Assembly (NCBI GenBank): GCA_900549545.1 | Contig: URPA01000002.1 | Span: 1 to 64,000 of the forward strand | DNA: 64,000 nucleotides | Direction: 5' to 3' | Origin: an uncultured Eubacteriales bacterium | GTDB taxonomy: Bacteria > Bacillota > Clostridia > Oscillospirales > Oscillospiraceae | In this document: in pieces, positions 8,040-16,171 of the stretch | Numbering within the stretch: the stretch's first letter is position 1 | Layout of the letters: each line of letters starts with the position of its first letter | Program-made: the position numbers and the translations under genes | Notes under the pieces: model-generated | Database searches by the model: none | The model's input: only the letters and a program-made list of their open reading frames with translations | Told to the model about the DNA's origin: nothing

Positions 8040-9318
8040 ATACGAGATTCGGCAAGAAGTTCGGAACAGCCGGGAACACAGCCATTATAACACAAACGGC
8101 TATCATCACAAGGATAAACGCCCAGGCGTATTTGCAAAACTCCGGTATGCTGACGTCATTTATATTGCAGGTGACATACATCAGCGTGCCAAACGGAGGC
8201 GTCAGGCAGCCGCAGTAAAGGTTGACAAGGAACACCATGCCGAACTGCAAAAGGTCAATGCCGTAGCTCTGCGCGATGGGATAGAGTATAGGCGTCAGGA
8301 TGAGCAGAAGCGCCGTGCCGTCGAGGAACATTCCGAGGAAGAACACGATTATCTGGCTCAAAAGCATGAACATCAGCTTGTTTGAGGACACGCTCATCAT
8401 CCACTCGGCCATCATCTGGGGGATACGCTCCCAGGACAGGTACATGCTGAAGCCGCAGGCGGAGACAATGATGAGCATGATGTTCGCCGTCGAGAGGAAG
8501 GCGTCCTTCATGATGGGCTTGAAGTGACTGGGGCGCAGGCTTCTGTAAATCAGGCCAATGACAACGGCCAGAATAATGAGGACAATGCCGGCCTCGGTCG
8601 CGGTGAAGAAGCCGGTGCGCAGGCCCGCGATCATGAAAATCGGGATGCACAGCGCCCAGATGGATTTTGCGGCAGAGGCGAGTATCTCCTTGCCCGTCGC
8701 GCGCTTTTCGCGCCCGCTCTTCCAGTGATATTTGCGCGCGTAGCACCAGCAGACGAACATCATTCCGATACAGAGCATGATGCCCGGCACATAGCCCGCG
8801 ACCCACATCTTGCCGACGGATACGCCCGTCATGATGCCGTAGAGTATCAGCGGCACTCCGGGAGGTATAATCGGCGTAATGAGGGAGGATGCCGCGGTGA
8901 CGGCGGTGCTGAAGGCCTTCGGATAGCCCTTTTTCTCCATCTCGGGCACAAGCAGCTTGCACTGGAGCGCGGCGTCCGCCGTGGCAGAGCCGCACATGCC
9001 GCCGTTGAGCGTGGAGAGCAGGACATTAATATACGCAAGGCCGCCCGGCTTATGTCCAAGCAGGCAGTCGCAGAAATCGAGAAGCTTCGCGGTTATGCCG
9101 GAGTAGTTCATGATGGCGCCCGCCATAATGAACAGCGGAGCCGCCAGCATACCGGTGCCCATGCTCTGGGTCACGATATTCTGTATGACGCTTGTCAGCG
9201 GGAGGGTCGGGTTTATGACGCCGAAGTACAAAAACGTGCCCGCCAGCAGGCATACGGGGACAGGAATGGCAAAAAGCATAAGGGTAAAGCTCAGGATAAT
9301 AGGCAGATAGCTTTCCAT
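8029..9318 (-). CDS. dctM: TRAP transporter large permease, DctM family
   Basis: The 429-residue, very hydrophobic product has about 12 membrane segments and the length usual for DctM. Characteristic stretches include the N-terminal GxPVxxxLxxGTFLYFG-like segment, NGGMCGSATADAALQ, PPGVPLILYGIMTGVSVGKMW and the C-terminal LVNLYCGCLTPPFG. DctM forms the Na+-coupled pore of tripartite ATP-independent periplasmic-type transporters, taking substrate from DctP with the help of DctQ. The gene begins 3 bp after dctQ. TRAP substrates are usually organic acids, but the sequence does not reveal which. Confidence 0.95.
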   Translation of the reverse strand: MESYLPIILSFTLMLFAIPVPVCLLAGTFLYFGVINPTLPLTSVIQNIVTQSMGTGMLAAPLFIMAGAIMNYSGITAKLLDFCDCLLGHKPGGLAYINVLLSTLNGGMCGSATADAALQCKLLVPEMEKKGYPKAFSTAVTAASSLITPIIPPGVPLILYGIMTGVSVGKMWVAGYVPGIMLCIGMMFVCWCYARKYHWKSGREKRATGKEILASAAKSIWALCIPIFMIAGLRTGFFTATEAGIVLIILAVVIGLIYRSLRPSHFKPIMKDAFLSTANIMLIIVSACGFSMYLSWERIPQMMAEWMMSVSSNKLMFMLLSQIIVFFLGMFLDGTALLLILTPILYPIAQSYGIDLLQFGMVFLVNLYCGCLTPPFGTLMYVTCNINDVSIPEFCKYAWAFILVMIAVCVIMAVFPAVPNFLPNLVYGA

Positions 9319-9321
9319 TTT

Positions 9322-9825
9322 TTACTCCTTTCCCCAGTGAATAAGCTTGTTTACGTTTGCGACAATATCGCCGACAGTCAGCACGAGCATATGCGCGTAG
9401 CCGACTGTTATGGATATATCAACATAAAAATATGGTATTTTTGTAAGCACAAGTTTTTTGTTGAAGGATTTTATTGCCAGCTTCCATGAATAGTAGACAG
9501 TTATGACACAAACTGCGATGATTATAATATCGGTGATTATTCTGATTACGGATCTTGCTTTTGGCGGCATGGCCTTAACTACAAAGTCCATCGTGCAGTG
9601 GCCGTTTTGACGGTACAGTATGCCCATACCTATATACGTGGCCCATACAAGCCCAAAAAGCGACACCTCATCGCATATGGCGATTCTCTTTCCCGCGAAC
9701 CACCACATGAGTATGTTAGCGCCGCACATTCCCGCGCAGATCAACAAACCGCTGCCGCCTATTACATACACGATTTTGTCGATAAAGTCAGCAATTTTGT
9801 TATATATGCTAGATACTTTCTCCAA
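9322..9825 (-). CDS. dctQ: TRAP transporter small permease, DctQ family
   Basis: The 167-residue membrane protein has four hydrophobic segments and the DctQ-type NxxxRW-like first loop (ANILMWWFAGKRIAICDEVS), then QNGHCTMDFVVKAMP. It is the small subunit that pairs with DctM. The likely start is TTG at 9825, preceded by GGGAGG at 7 bases. A longer in-frame TTG start at 9885 would put the N-terminus inside the intergenic hairpin and is less likely. The gap to dctP holds a strong hairpin (9845-9877) that probably sets the subunit ratio. Confidence 0.88.
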   Translation of the reverse strand: MEKVSSIYNKIADFIDKIVYVIGGSGLLICAGMCGANILMWWFAGKRIAICDEVSLFGLVWATYIGMGILYRQNGHCTMDFVVKAMPPKARSVIRIITDIIIIAVCVITVYYSWKLAIKSFNKKLVLTKIPYFYVDISITVGYAHMLVLTVGDIVANVNKLIHWGKE

Positions 9826-9844
9826 TTTGGCGCCTCCCTTCAAA

Positions 9845-9877
9845 GGTTCCGCCCTGTGCCGTGCACAAGGCGGAACC
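9845..9877 (-). promoter_or_regulatory. Intercistronic hairpin between dctP and dctQ
   Basis: GGTTCCGCC...GGCGGAACC with an inner TGTGC/GCACA stem forms a strong hairpin immediately upstream of the dctQ ribosome site. There is no T-run, so it is more likely an mRNA processing or stabilising element than a terminator. Binding-protein genes commonly need higher expression than their permeases. Confidence 0.6.
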
Positions 9878-9914
9878 CGCAGCAACTACTGATTATCTGT
9901 CCTGCTTTGCCTTA

Positions 9915-10982
9915 TCAGCCGAGGGAAGCCTCGATCTCCTTGACAACGTTCAGCAGCTCCTCGCCGCGAACCTGATCAAAGATGATAGGCTCAGCCGCAT
10001 CCCTGAACTCCTGAAGCTGCTCGGGAGTGAGCTCAACAACCTCAACGCCGTGCTTCTCATACTCGGGGTAGATAACGGTCTCTTCCTGCTCAACGCAGTG
10101 GGCGGTGGCAATCTTGCCCCAATCGCCAAGGACTTCCTGAATGATGTTGCGGTAATCCTCGGGGATGGACTCCCAGAAGCCGGTGCCGACATACAGGCCG
10201 TAGCAGTCAAGGCAGTGGTTGGTCATGGAGTAATAAAGCGGGTCAATGGCATCCCACAGGGAGTTTGCGGTGATGGTAAGAGGCACACCCTCGAGGCCGT
10301 CCAGCGCGCCGGTCTGGCAGGCGTTGAAGACATCGGAGAAGGCCATGGTCTGATAGTTGCAGCCAAGAGCCTCAAACAGGGCGATCATGATATCGGTGGC
10401 GGGAATGCGCAGGCGCACGCTGCTCATCTCAGCAAGGGAGGTGACGGGCTTGTTGGCCATAACGCTGCGGTAGCCGATAAGGCCGTCCTGGCAGATGACA
10501 TGGATGCCGGCGTCCTCGCACTCCTGAGCTATGCCTGCCCAGGTGTCGCTCTCAAAGAACTTCGCGGCAACCTCTCTGCTGGGGAACAGATAGGGGGAGA
10601 CTATGGTGTTCATAACAGGAACATAGTCCACAAAATAGGTGGGGCTGCCTATCATGATGAGGTTTGCGTTGGACATGAGCGCCTCAACGCCCTCAGCATA
10701 GACCAGCATCTGTCCGTCAGGGTAAACCTGAATGTCAACCATCCCGTCCGTGCGCTCGCGGATCTCATCGCAGCAGGCGATAAGGTCGTTTACAGTGGGT
10801 GCGCCGGTGGGGTCAGTGGTGGTCAGCTTGATCTCAATGGGCTTTGCGGCATCGGCCGGAGTTTCAGCCGCCGGTTCATTTCCCGCCGCTTCGGTGGGGG
10901 CGGGCTCTGCCGGCTTTTCTCCGCAGGCGCAAAGCGCAAAAATCATGACAAGGGCCAGCAGAAGAGCTAATGCTTTTTTCAT
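9915..10982 (-). CDS. dctP: TRAP transporter solute-binding lipoprotein, DctP family
   Basis: The 355-residue product begins with a lipoprotein signal: Lys-Lys, a hydrophobic core and the lipobox L-C-A-C (Cys20), followed by a Pro/Glu/Ala-rich linker to about residue 50. The rest is a DctP-type binding fold, with the family's LRIPATDIMIALFEALG segment around the substrate-orienting arginine and QTGALDGLEGVPLTI after it. It would be anchored outside the membrane and deliver substrate to DctQM. It is the first gene of the operon, with GGAG upstream of ATG 10982 and a plausible sigma-A promoter at 11038-11066. The ligand is unknown; many DctP proteins bind carboxylates through that arginine. Confidence 0.95.
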   Translation of the reverse strand: MKKALALLLALVMIFALCACGEKPAEPAPTEAAGNEPAAETPADAAKPIEIKLTTTDPTGAPTVNDLIACCDEIRERTDGMVDIQVYPDGQMLVYAEGVEALMSNANLIMIGSPTYFVDYVPVMNTIVSPYLFPSREVAAKFFESDTWAGIAQECEDAGIHVICQDGLIGYRSVMANKPVTSLAEMSSVRLRIPATDIMIALFEALGCNYQTMAFSDVFNACQTGALDGLEGVPLTITANSLWDAIDPLYYSMTNHCLDCYGLYVGTGFWESIPEDYRNIIQEVLGDWGKIATAHCVEQEETVIYPEYEKHGVEVVELTPEQLQEFRDAAEPIIFDQVRGEELLNVVKEIEASLG

Positions 10983-11037
10983 CGTTTTTCTCCTTCCAGA
11001 ATTTTCATTTTAGGGATTTTTCCCTGTTGATATATTG

Positions 11038-11066
11038 AGCATATCATTGAAAAATCGCTATTGCAA
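11038..11066 (-). promoter_or_regulatory. Candidate sigma-A promoter of the dctP operon
   Basis: On the minus strand TTGCAA, a 17-base spacer and TATGCT are followed by a leader of about 50 bases to the dctP ribosome site. Each box matches consensus at four of six positions. Confidence 0.5.
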
Positions 11067-11101
11067 GAATCTTTGAGCCCATTTCCCTTTTTTCTGCCTT
11101 T

Positions 11102-11131
11102 TAGACAAAATATCTCTGTGATATTGGTCTA
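11102..11131. promoter_or_regulatory. Candidate DeoR-family operator between dctP and the regulator gene
   Basis: An imperfect palindrome (TAGACAAAATATC / GATATTGGTCTA, loop of about 5) lies about 35 bases upstream of the dctP -35 box in a 294-bp AT-rich divergent region (10983-11276). It is a reasonable site for the adjacent DeoR protein. The rest of the region is AT-rich with no gene. Confidence 0.4.
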
Positions 11132-11276
11132 ATTGCAAAAATTTATTTTTGAAATATCGAAACTTTTTTAGTTTTTCCGAAGATTTTATTGTTATTTTGA
11201 AAAATTTTGTTGGTTATATTGCATTTTAGTTGTTTTTAATGTAATATTCAATTAAATTTTTGTTGGAGTTGATAAC

Positions 11277-12053
11277 ATGAGCAAACTTCTTCGCAGGCAC
11301 GATGTGGTTGAGTATATCAACAGCATGGGCAGCGTCAGCTTTAATGAGCTGAAAAAGCACTTCCCCTCGGTTTCCGAAATGACCCTGCGCACAGATTTGA
11401 AGGAGCTTTCCGATTCAGGCAGTATTATCCGCACGCGCGGCGGCGCCAAATCCATCAAGCGCAACACCCAGGCCTCCGACCTCTATATGTTCCGGCTCCA
11501 GCGAAACGTTGATAAAAAGGAGCAGATTGCCGTAAAGGCCGAGGCGTATCTGCGTGAGCAGCTCAACCGCTCCCCTAACCTGACGATTTATCTCGGCCCG
11601 GGCAGCACCGTCACCGAGATTGCCAAGCACTTCCCGGACGAATGGTGCACCATCATTACCGACAGCATCAGCTGCGCGTATGAGCTTATGGCGCTGAAAA
11701 AGCCGACAGTCGTCATAAACGGCGGGACGCTCAACCGCTATAATTGCAGCTGTGACGGGGTTTCAAGCCTTAAAAACATGGAGCGCGTCAACTTTGATAT
11801 CATGTTCCTGTCCGTCGCCGGATATTCCGAGGAGGCCGGCTTTACCTGCATAAAGGAGATAATGGACGAAACCCTCGATATCGTGAAAAAGAACTCAAAG
11901 AAGGTCATTGTGCCCATCGACTCAACGAAATTCGGCGTTACATACTCCATAACCCACGCGAAGCTTGAGGATGTTGACATTGTTATTACCGATGACGGCA
12001 TCGGCGACAGGCTGCGCAGCCACTTTACGAGCAACGGCATTGTCGTGCTCTGA
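11277..12053 (+). CDS. DeoR/GlpR-family transcriptional regulator
   Basis: The 258-residue product has an N-terminal DeoR winged helix (residues about 5-60; VSFNELKKHFPSVSEMTLRTDL, then RTRGGAKS in the wing) and a C-terminal sugar-phosphate-binding DeoR domain (residues about 80-240), with the family's GSTVTEIAKHF and NGGTLNRYNCSCDG motifs. Such regulators usually repress catabolic operons until a phosphorylated sugar or similar metabolite binds. It is divergent from the TRAP operon, its most likely target. The ATG at 11277 has GGAG 8 bases upstream. Confidence 0.88.
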   Translation: MSKLLRRHDVVEYINSMGSVSFNELKKHFPSVSEMTLRTDLKELSDSGSIIRTRGGAKSIKRNTQASDLYMFRLQRNVDKKEQIAVKAEAYLREQLNRSPNLTIYLGPGSTVTEIAKHFPDEWCTIITDSISCAYELMALKKPTVVINGGTLNRYNCSCDGVSSLKNMERVNFDIMFLSVAGYSEEAGFTCIKEIMDETLDIVKKNSKKVIVPIDSTKFGVTYSITHAKLEDVDIVITDDGIGDRLRSHFTSNGIVVL

Positions 12054-12094
12054 GCGCGCGCGGGAAATTTATTGCCTGTTATGTAATTTTCCGC

Positions 12095-12123
12095 TTTTCA
12101 ATTGCGCATTTATGCGATATACT
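12095..12123 (+). promoter_or_regulatory. Candidate promoter of the xpaC-telA operon
   Basis: TTTTCA, a 17-base spacer and TATACT, about 105 bases before the TTG start at 12230. The -10 box is good and the -35 box moderate. Confidence 0.45.
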
Positions 12124-12229
12124 GATATAGATATACGCGCTTAGAGCGCGCTTTCTCAAGGCCCGTGTTTTTTGGGCCCTGCTCAAAGGCTGCTTTATAA
12201 TAAAAGAAGATAAATTGGAGGGTGCTATC

Positions 12230-12934
12230 TTGTCCAGAAACAGAAAGAGGCGTTCCGGTGTGGGCGCGATTTACAGCTTTGCCGCGGTCTGGCTTGTCAT
12301 GGCTTTTATTCTGCCGCTCTACCGCGTGTGGGGTCTTGCCATCACCATTGGCTTGAGCGTGCTGGCGGCCTTTTTGGTGGGCAAGCGCTCAGCAAAAAAG
12401 CAGATGCAGGCCGACGCCGAAGAGCAGCAGGCGCAGGCTGCCGCCGCTGCCGCGCAGAAGCCCGCCGAGGAGAAGGCCCCCGAAAAGAGCTATGGCCCCG
12501 AGGTGGACGCCATTTTGAAGGAGGGCAACCGCGCCCTGAGCGAGATGGGCCGGCTCTATATGTCCATAAAGGACCCTGAGGTTCGCCAGAAGATAAACGA
12601 GATAATGCGCATCACCGACAAGATTGCGCAGGACGCTATTGAGGACCCCTCCGATATTCCGCAGATAAAGAAGTTTATGAACTACTACCTGCCCACCACG
12701 ATAAAGCTTCTCAACGCCTATGACCGCATGAGCGCTCAGGGCATAGAGGGCGAGAATCTGGATAAGAGCATGAAGAACATAAACGAGATGCTCGATACCG
12801 CCATCGAGGCGTACAAAAAGCGGCTTGATTCGCTGTTTGCAAATCAGGCGCTGGATATTGAGTCAGACATAGAAGTGATGAACACCATGCTTGAGCGGGA
12901 AGGCCTTGCAGGTGAAAAGGACTTTAAGTTTTAA
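12230..12934 (+). CDS. XpaC-like protein (5-bromo-4-chloroindolyl phosphate hydrolysis family)
   Basis: The 234-residue product has two N-terminal hydrophobic segments (residues about 15-55), an Ala/Gln/Glu-rich linker (residues about 65-90) and a helical C-terminal domain with the XpaC-family segments YGPEVDAILKEGNRALSEM and FMNYYLPTTIKLLNAYDRM. XpaC proteins are typically encoded next to TelA, as here, and their biochemical role is unclear. The likely start is TTG 12230 with GGAGGG 7 bases upstream. It heads a four-gene operon (XpaC, TelA, small membrane protein, TPM protein). Confidence 0.85.
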   Translation: MSRNRKRRSGVGAIYSFAAVWLVMAFILPLYRVWGLAITIGLSVLAAFLVGKRSAKKQMQADAEEQQAQAAAAAAQKPAEEKAPEKSYGPEVDAILKEGNRALSEMGRLYMSIKDPEVRQKINEIMRITDKIAQDAIEDPSDIPQIKKFMNYYLPTTIKLLNAYDRMSAQGIEGENLDKSMKNINEMLDTAIEAYKKRLDSLFANQALDIESDIEVMNTMLEREGLAGEKDFKF

Positions 12935-12951
12935 CAGAAAGGATAAGAAAC

Positions 12952-14112
12952 ATGAACGAAGAGAACAGCTTTATCCCCTCCCTCACCCTTGAGCCCAACG
13001 CCGAGGCGGTTGCCGCCGCCGCGGCCCAGCCCGCCCCCACCGAGGAGGACGTTAAAAAGGATATCCCCGTTGAGCGCCCCGAAATGAGCAAGCTCTCCCC
13101 TGCCGAGCAGGCGGCTGTGAAGGAGTTTTCCCAGAAAATAGACGTGCTCAACACTGAGCAGGTGCTCAACTACGGCAGCAACGCCCAGAAGAACATTGCG
13201 GAGTTTTCTGGCGCGGCGCTCAACTGCGTGCGCACGAAGGACCTCGGCGAGGTCGGCGATATGCTGGGCGACCTTGTTATTGAGCTTCAGGGCCTCAACT
13301 TCGAGCCGGAGGAGAAAAAGGGCTTCAAGGGTCTTTTCAAAAAGGCCAAGCAGAACATTGCCTCCCTCAAGGCGCAGTACGACAAGGCTGAGGTGAATGT
13401 CGACAAGATTGTCGAGTCCCTTGAAAAGCACGAGGTCGTGCTTATGAAGGACATAAGCATGCTCGACAAGATGTACGAGAAGAATCAGGAATACCTCAAG
13501 GAGCTGACGATGTATATTCTCGCCGGTAAGCTCAGAGTTGAGGAGCTGCGCGCGAAGGACCTGCCCGAGATGGTTGCCAAGGCTCAGGCATCCGGCCTGC
13601 CCGAGGACGCGCAGGCGGCAAATGACTTTGCCAACATGATCGGCCGCTTTGAAAAGAAGCTGCACGACCTTGACCTCACCCGCACCATCTCCATCCAGAT
13701 GTCCCCGCAGATTCGCATGGTGCAGAATAACGACAGCCTCATGGCAGAGAAGATCCGCTCCTCCATCGTAAACACCATTCCCCTCTGGAAGAGCCAGATG
13801 GTTCTCGCCCTGTCCATGTACCACTCCGAGCAGGCCATGAAGGCTCAGCGTGATGTGACGGATGTCACCAATCAGCTGCTTCAGAAGAACGCGCAGGCCC
13901 TGCATCAGGGCAGCGTCAATGTGGCCAAGGAGGCCGAGCGCGGCATTGTTGATATTGAAACCCTCAAGAAGACCAATCAGGAGCTTATCGCGACCCTTGA
14001 CGAGGTGCGCCAGATTCAGGACGACGGCCGCGCCCGCCGCGCCCAGGCCGAGCAGGAGCTTGGTAAGATCGAGGGAGAGCTCAAGCAGAAGCTGCTCGAC
14101 ATGAGAGGATAA
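12952..14112 (+). CDS. telA: Toxic-anion-resistance protein, TelA/KlaA family
   Basis: The 386-residue soluble, largely helical and coiled-coil protein contains TelA family signatures: QVLNYGSNAQKNIAEFS near residue 65, the FKGLFKKAKQNIASLKAQYDKAEVNVD segment, and IPLWKSQMVLALSMYHSEQ near residue 280. TelA homologues were linked to tellurite and antibiotic or nisin tolerance, but their molecular action is not settled. It follows xpaC by 17 bp. The first 50 residues are a Pro/Ala-rich, probably disordered leader. Confidence 0.9.
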   Translation: MNEENSFIPSLTLEPNAEAVAAAAAQPAPTEEDVKKDIPVERPEMSKLSPAEQAAVKEFSQKIDVLNTEQVLNYGSNAQKNIAEFSGAALNCVRTKDLGEVGDMLGDLVIELQGLNFEPEEKKGFKGLFKKAKQNIASLKAQYDKAEVNVDKIVESLEKHEVVLMKDISMLDKMYEKNQEYLKELTMYILAGKLRVEELRAKDLPEMVAKAQASGLPEDAQAANDFANMIGRFEKKLHDLDLTRTISIQMSPQIRMVQNNDSLMAEKIRSSIVNTIPLWKSQMVLALSMYHSEQAMKAQRDVTDVTNQLLQKNAQALHQGSVNVAKEAERGIVDIETLKKTNQELIATLDEVRQIQDDGRARRAQAEQELGKIEGELKQKLLDMRG

Positions 14113-14115
14113 GCC

Positions 14116-14679
14116 ATGAATTTCTTCAAAAAACGCTGGGTGGCGATTGTCATTGCCGTCTGCACCGTGTGGGGCTCGCTCATGCTCTCCACGGATATCA
14201 AATTCGGCGCTGAGTGCCAGAAAATAACCGACGGGTTTTATGACGGGGTCGAGTATAACGGCTACAAGCACCCCTCCATTGCAAGCCATCTGCGCAACAT
14301 CGTGGGCTACGCCGACGGTATTGTCACCATCGCAAACCGCTATGAGCTTGATTCCGACGAGCTTTCAAGCGTGAATGAGGACCTCAAGCTCGCTCTGAGC
14401 TATTCCCGCGGCGACGAGAGCTATATTTACTTCTGCTATGACGAGCTTTTGGGTGAGCTGCGCGCCATTGAGGCCGAGCTTTACGACAAGGAGCTCAGCG
14501 AGCGCGACAGGAGCGGCCTTGACCAGTATGTGGACGGTATCACCGGGGCGCAGAGCGCCATTGATGAGTCCGGCTACAACGAGAGCGTCAGCGAGTTCAT
14601 GCGCGAAAAGTGCACAGGGCTCGCTTACGATCTGGCATATTTAACAAGTGTTGACCTGCCTGACTATTTTGGCTATTGA
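14116..14679 (+). CDS. Membrane-anchored helical protein, possibly LemA-like
   Basis: The 187-residue product has one N-terminal membrane segment (residues about 8-26) and a mostly helical extracytoplasmic domain with many charged residues. It lies 3 bp after telA and overlaps the start region of the TPM gene. The position between TelA and a TPM-domain protein is where LemA-family proteins are often found, and the size and topology agree, but I see no decisive LemA motif. Treat the function as unknown. Confidence 0.65.
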   Translation: MNFFKKRWVAIVIAVCTVWGSLMLSTDIKFGAECQKITDGFYDGVEYNGYKHPSIASHLRNIVGYADGIVTIANRYELDSDELSSVNEDLKLALSYSRGDESYIYFCYDELLGELRAIEAELYDKELSERDRSGLDQYVDGITGAQSAIDESGYNESVSEFMREKCTGLAYDLAYLTSVDLPDYFGY

Positions 14680-14681
14680 GT

Positions 14682-15590
14682 ATGAAAAGAATTAAAACCA
14701 GCATTTCCCTTATTATAGCGTTTTGCCTGCTGCTGTGCCTCTCCCCCGCCGCCTTCGCGGTGGTGGGCCAGAGCGAGAGCTTCTACGCGGCGGATTACGC
14801 GAATGTCCTCTCCAATGACACCGAGCAGATGATCTGCAACTACAACGGCGCTCTCGAGCAGCAGTGCGGCGGAGCGCAGGTCGTTGTCGTCACGGTGGAT
14901 TATCTCGACGGGATGTACAGCGACGAGTATGCCTACCAGCTCTTTAACGACTGGGGCGTCGGCTCGGCGGAGAACAACAACGGCATGCTCCTCCTGCTGG
15001 CGACGGCGGAAAACAAGGCCTGGCTTGCATATGGCATGGGTCTCAACTCCAAGCTTGACTCTGACGATGTGGACGATATGCTTGAGGACTATTTCTGGGA
15101 GGACTTTGACCGGGGCGAATACGACTCGGCTGTTAAAAAGCTCTTTTCGCATCTGCTTGGTTGGTACGATGGGGTGTATGGCTCGAATGTCGCAAGCTCC
15201 GCGCCGACTGCCTCCGGCATGGGCTATGGCGGCGGCGGATATTACGAGAGCGGCAGCTCCAATAACAATAGCAGATTTGTCTCGAACCTTATAACCATCA
15301 TCGTCATCGCCATTGTCTTTTCCGCCATTATGGGCAGCGGTGGCAGACGGCGGCGCGGCTATCGCCGCTCCGGCGGCTCGTGGCTGCCGTGGTTTTTGCT
15401 CTTTAACTCCCAGCGCAACAATTCCCACTATCACCGCGGCTGGGACGATAATGACCATCGCCCGCCCTTTGGCGGCGGTGGCTTCTCCGGTGGCGGAGGC
15501 GGCAGAGGCGGCTTTGGCGGCGGTGGCTTCGGCGGAGGCAGCGGCTTCGGTGGAGGCGGCTTCTCCGGCGGAGGCGGCGGCCGCAGATAA
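14682..15590 (+). CDS. TPM-domain (TLP18.3/Psb32/MOLO-1) membrane protein with Gly-rich tail
   Basis: The product has about 302 residues. A signal peptide (KRIKTSISLIIAF...AFA) precedes a TPM domain at residues about 25-150, with YAADYANVLS at its start and the NNNGMLLLLA and WLAYGMGL strands. A Ser/Gly linker follows, then a membrane helix near residue 205, and finally an arginine-rich stretch and a tail of GGGGF/GGGS repeats. TPM proteins in bacteria are membrane-associated with poorly known roles. The chosen ATG is 14682; a TTG at 14676 overlaps the preceding stop. Confidence 0.85.
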   Translation: MKRIKTSISLIIAFCLLLCLSPAAFAVVGQSESFYAADYANVLSNDTEQMICNYNGALEQQCGGAQVVVVTVDYLDGMYSDEYAYQLFNDWGVGSAENNNGMLLLLATAENKAWLAYGMGLNSKLDSDDVDDMLEDYFWEDFDRGEYDSAVKKLFSHLLGWYDGVYGSNVASSAPTASGMGYGGGGYYESGSSNNNSRFVSNLITIIVIAIVFSAIMGSGGRRRRGYRRSGGSWLPWFLLFNSQRNNSHYHRGWDDNDHRPPFGGGGFSGGGGGRGGFGGGGFGGGSGFGGGGFSGGGGGRR

Positions 15591-15623
15591 AAAACAGAAA
15601 ATACAGAAAAGAAGGTAATTTCA

Positions 15624-16094
15624 ATGTCTATCGAAAAAGGCAGGGCGTATTTCCGCGCTCTGGGTATGGAAGATCGTGTTCAGGAGTTTGAGGTTTCCTC
15701 CGCAACTGTCGAGCTTGCGGCGCTGGCCCTCGGCGTGGAGGGCGCAAGAATCGCCAAGACTCTCTCCTTCAAGACCGATGATGGGTGCATGCTGATACTT
15801 GCTGCGGGTGACGCCCGCATCGACAACCGCAAATTCAAGGACAAGTTCCACCACAAGGCCAAAATGCTCTCCGCCGATGAGGTGCTGGAGCTTGTAGGTC
15901 ATCCCGTGGGCGGTGTCTGCCCCTTCGGCATAAACGAGGGCGTCCCCGTGTATCTCGACGAGAGCCTCAAGCGTTTTGAGACGGTGTTCCCCGCCGTCGG
16001 CAGCCCCAGCAGCGCGATTGAGCTCAACCTTGAGGAGCTTTATAAATACTCAAACGCCCTCGAGTGGATAGACGTCTGCAAGCTGCCTGAATAA
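15624..16094 (+). CDS. YbaK/EbsC-family aminoacyl-tRNA deacylase
   Basis: The 156-residue product is a single YbaK/ProX domain, the normal length for free-standing editing enzymes. It shows the conserved Lys region (ARIAKTLSFKTDDG), the LxxGDxRID segment (AAGDARIDNRKFK) and the typical GHPVGGVCPFG glycine motif. These enzymes hydrolyse mischarged tRNA such as Cys- or Ala-tRNA(Pro), or related substrates. Which tRNA this one edits cannot be read from sequence. A shared terminator with convergent tyrS follows. Confidence 0.88.
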   Translation: MSIEKGRAYFRALGMEDRVQEFEVSSATVELAALALGVEGARIAKTLSFKTDDGCMLILAAGDARIDNRKFKDKFHHKAKMLSADEVLELVGHPVGGVCPFGINEGVPVYLDESLKRFETVFPAVGSPSSAIELNLEELYKYSNALEWIDVCKLPE

Positions 16095-16121
16095 TCCTGA
16101 ATAAAATTTTGTATATAAACC

Positions 16122-16154
16122 AAGAAAGACCGCCCTGCCTGGGCGGTCTTTCTT
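16122..16154. terminator. Bidirectional terminator between ybaK-like gene and tyrS
   Basis: A perfect 14-base stem AAGAAAGACCGCCC and its complement around a TGCCT loop, with A/T-rich arms, serves both converging genes. Confidence 0.88.
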
Positions 16155-16171
16155 AGTCTTTTTAGTTCTAA

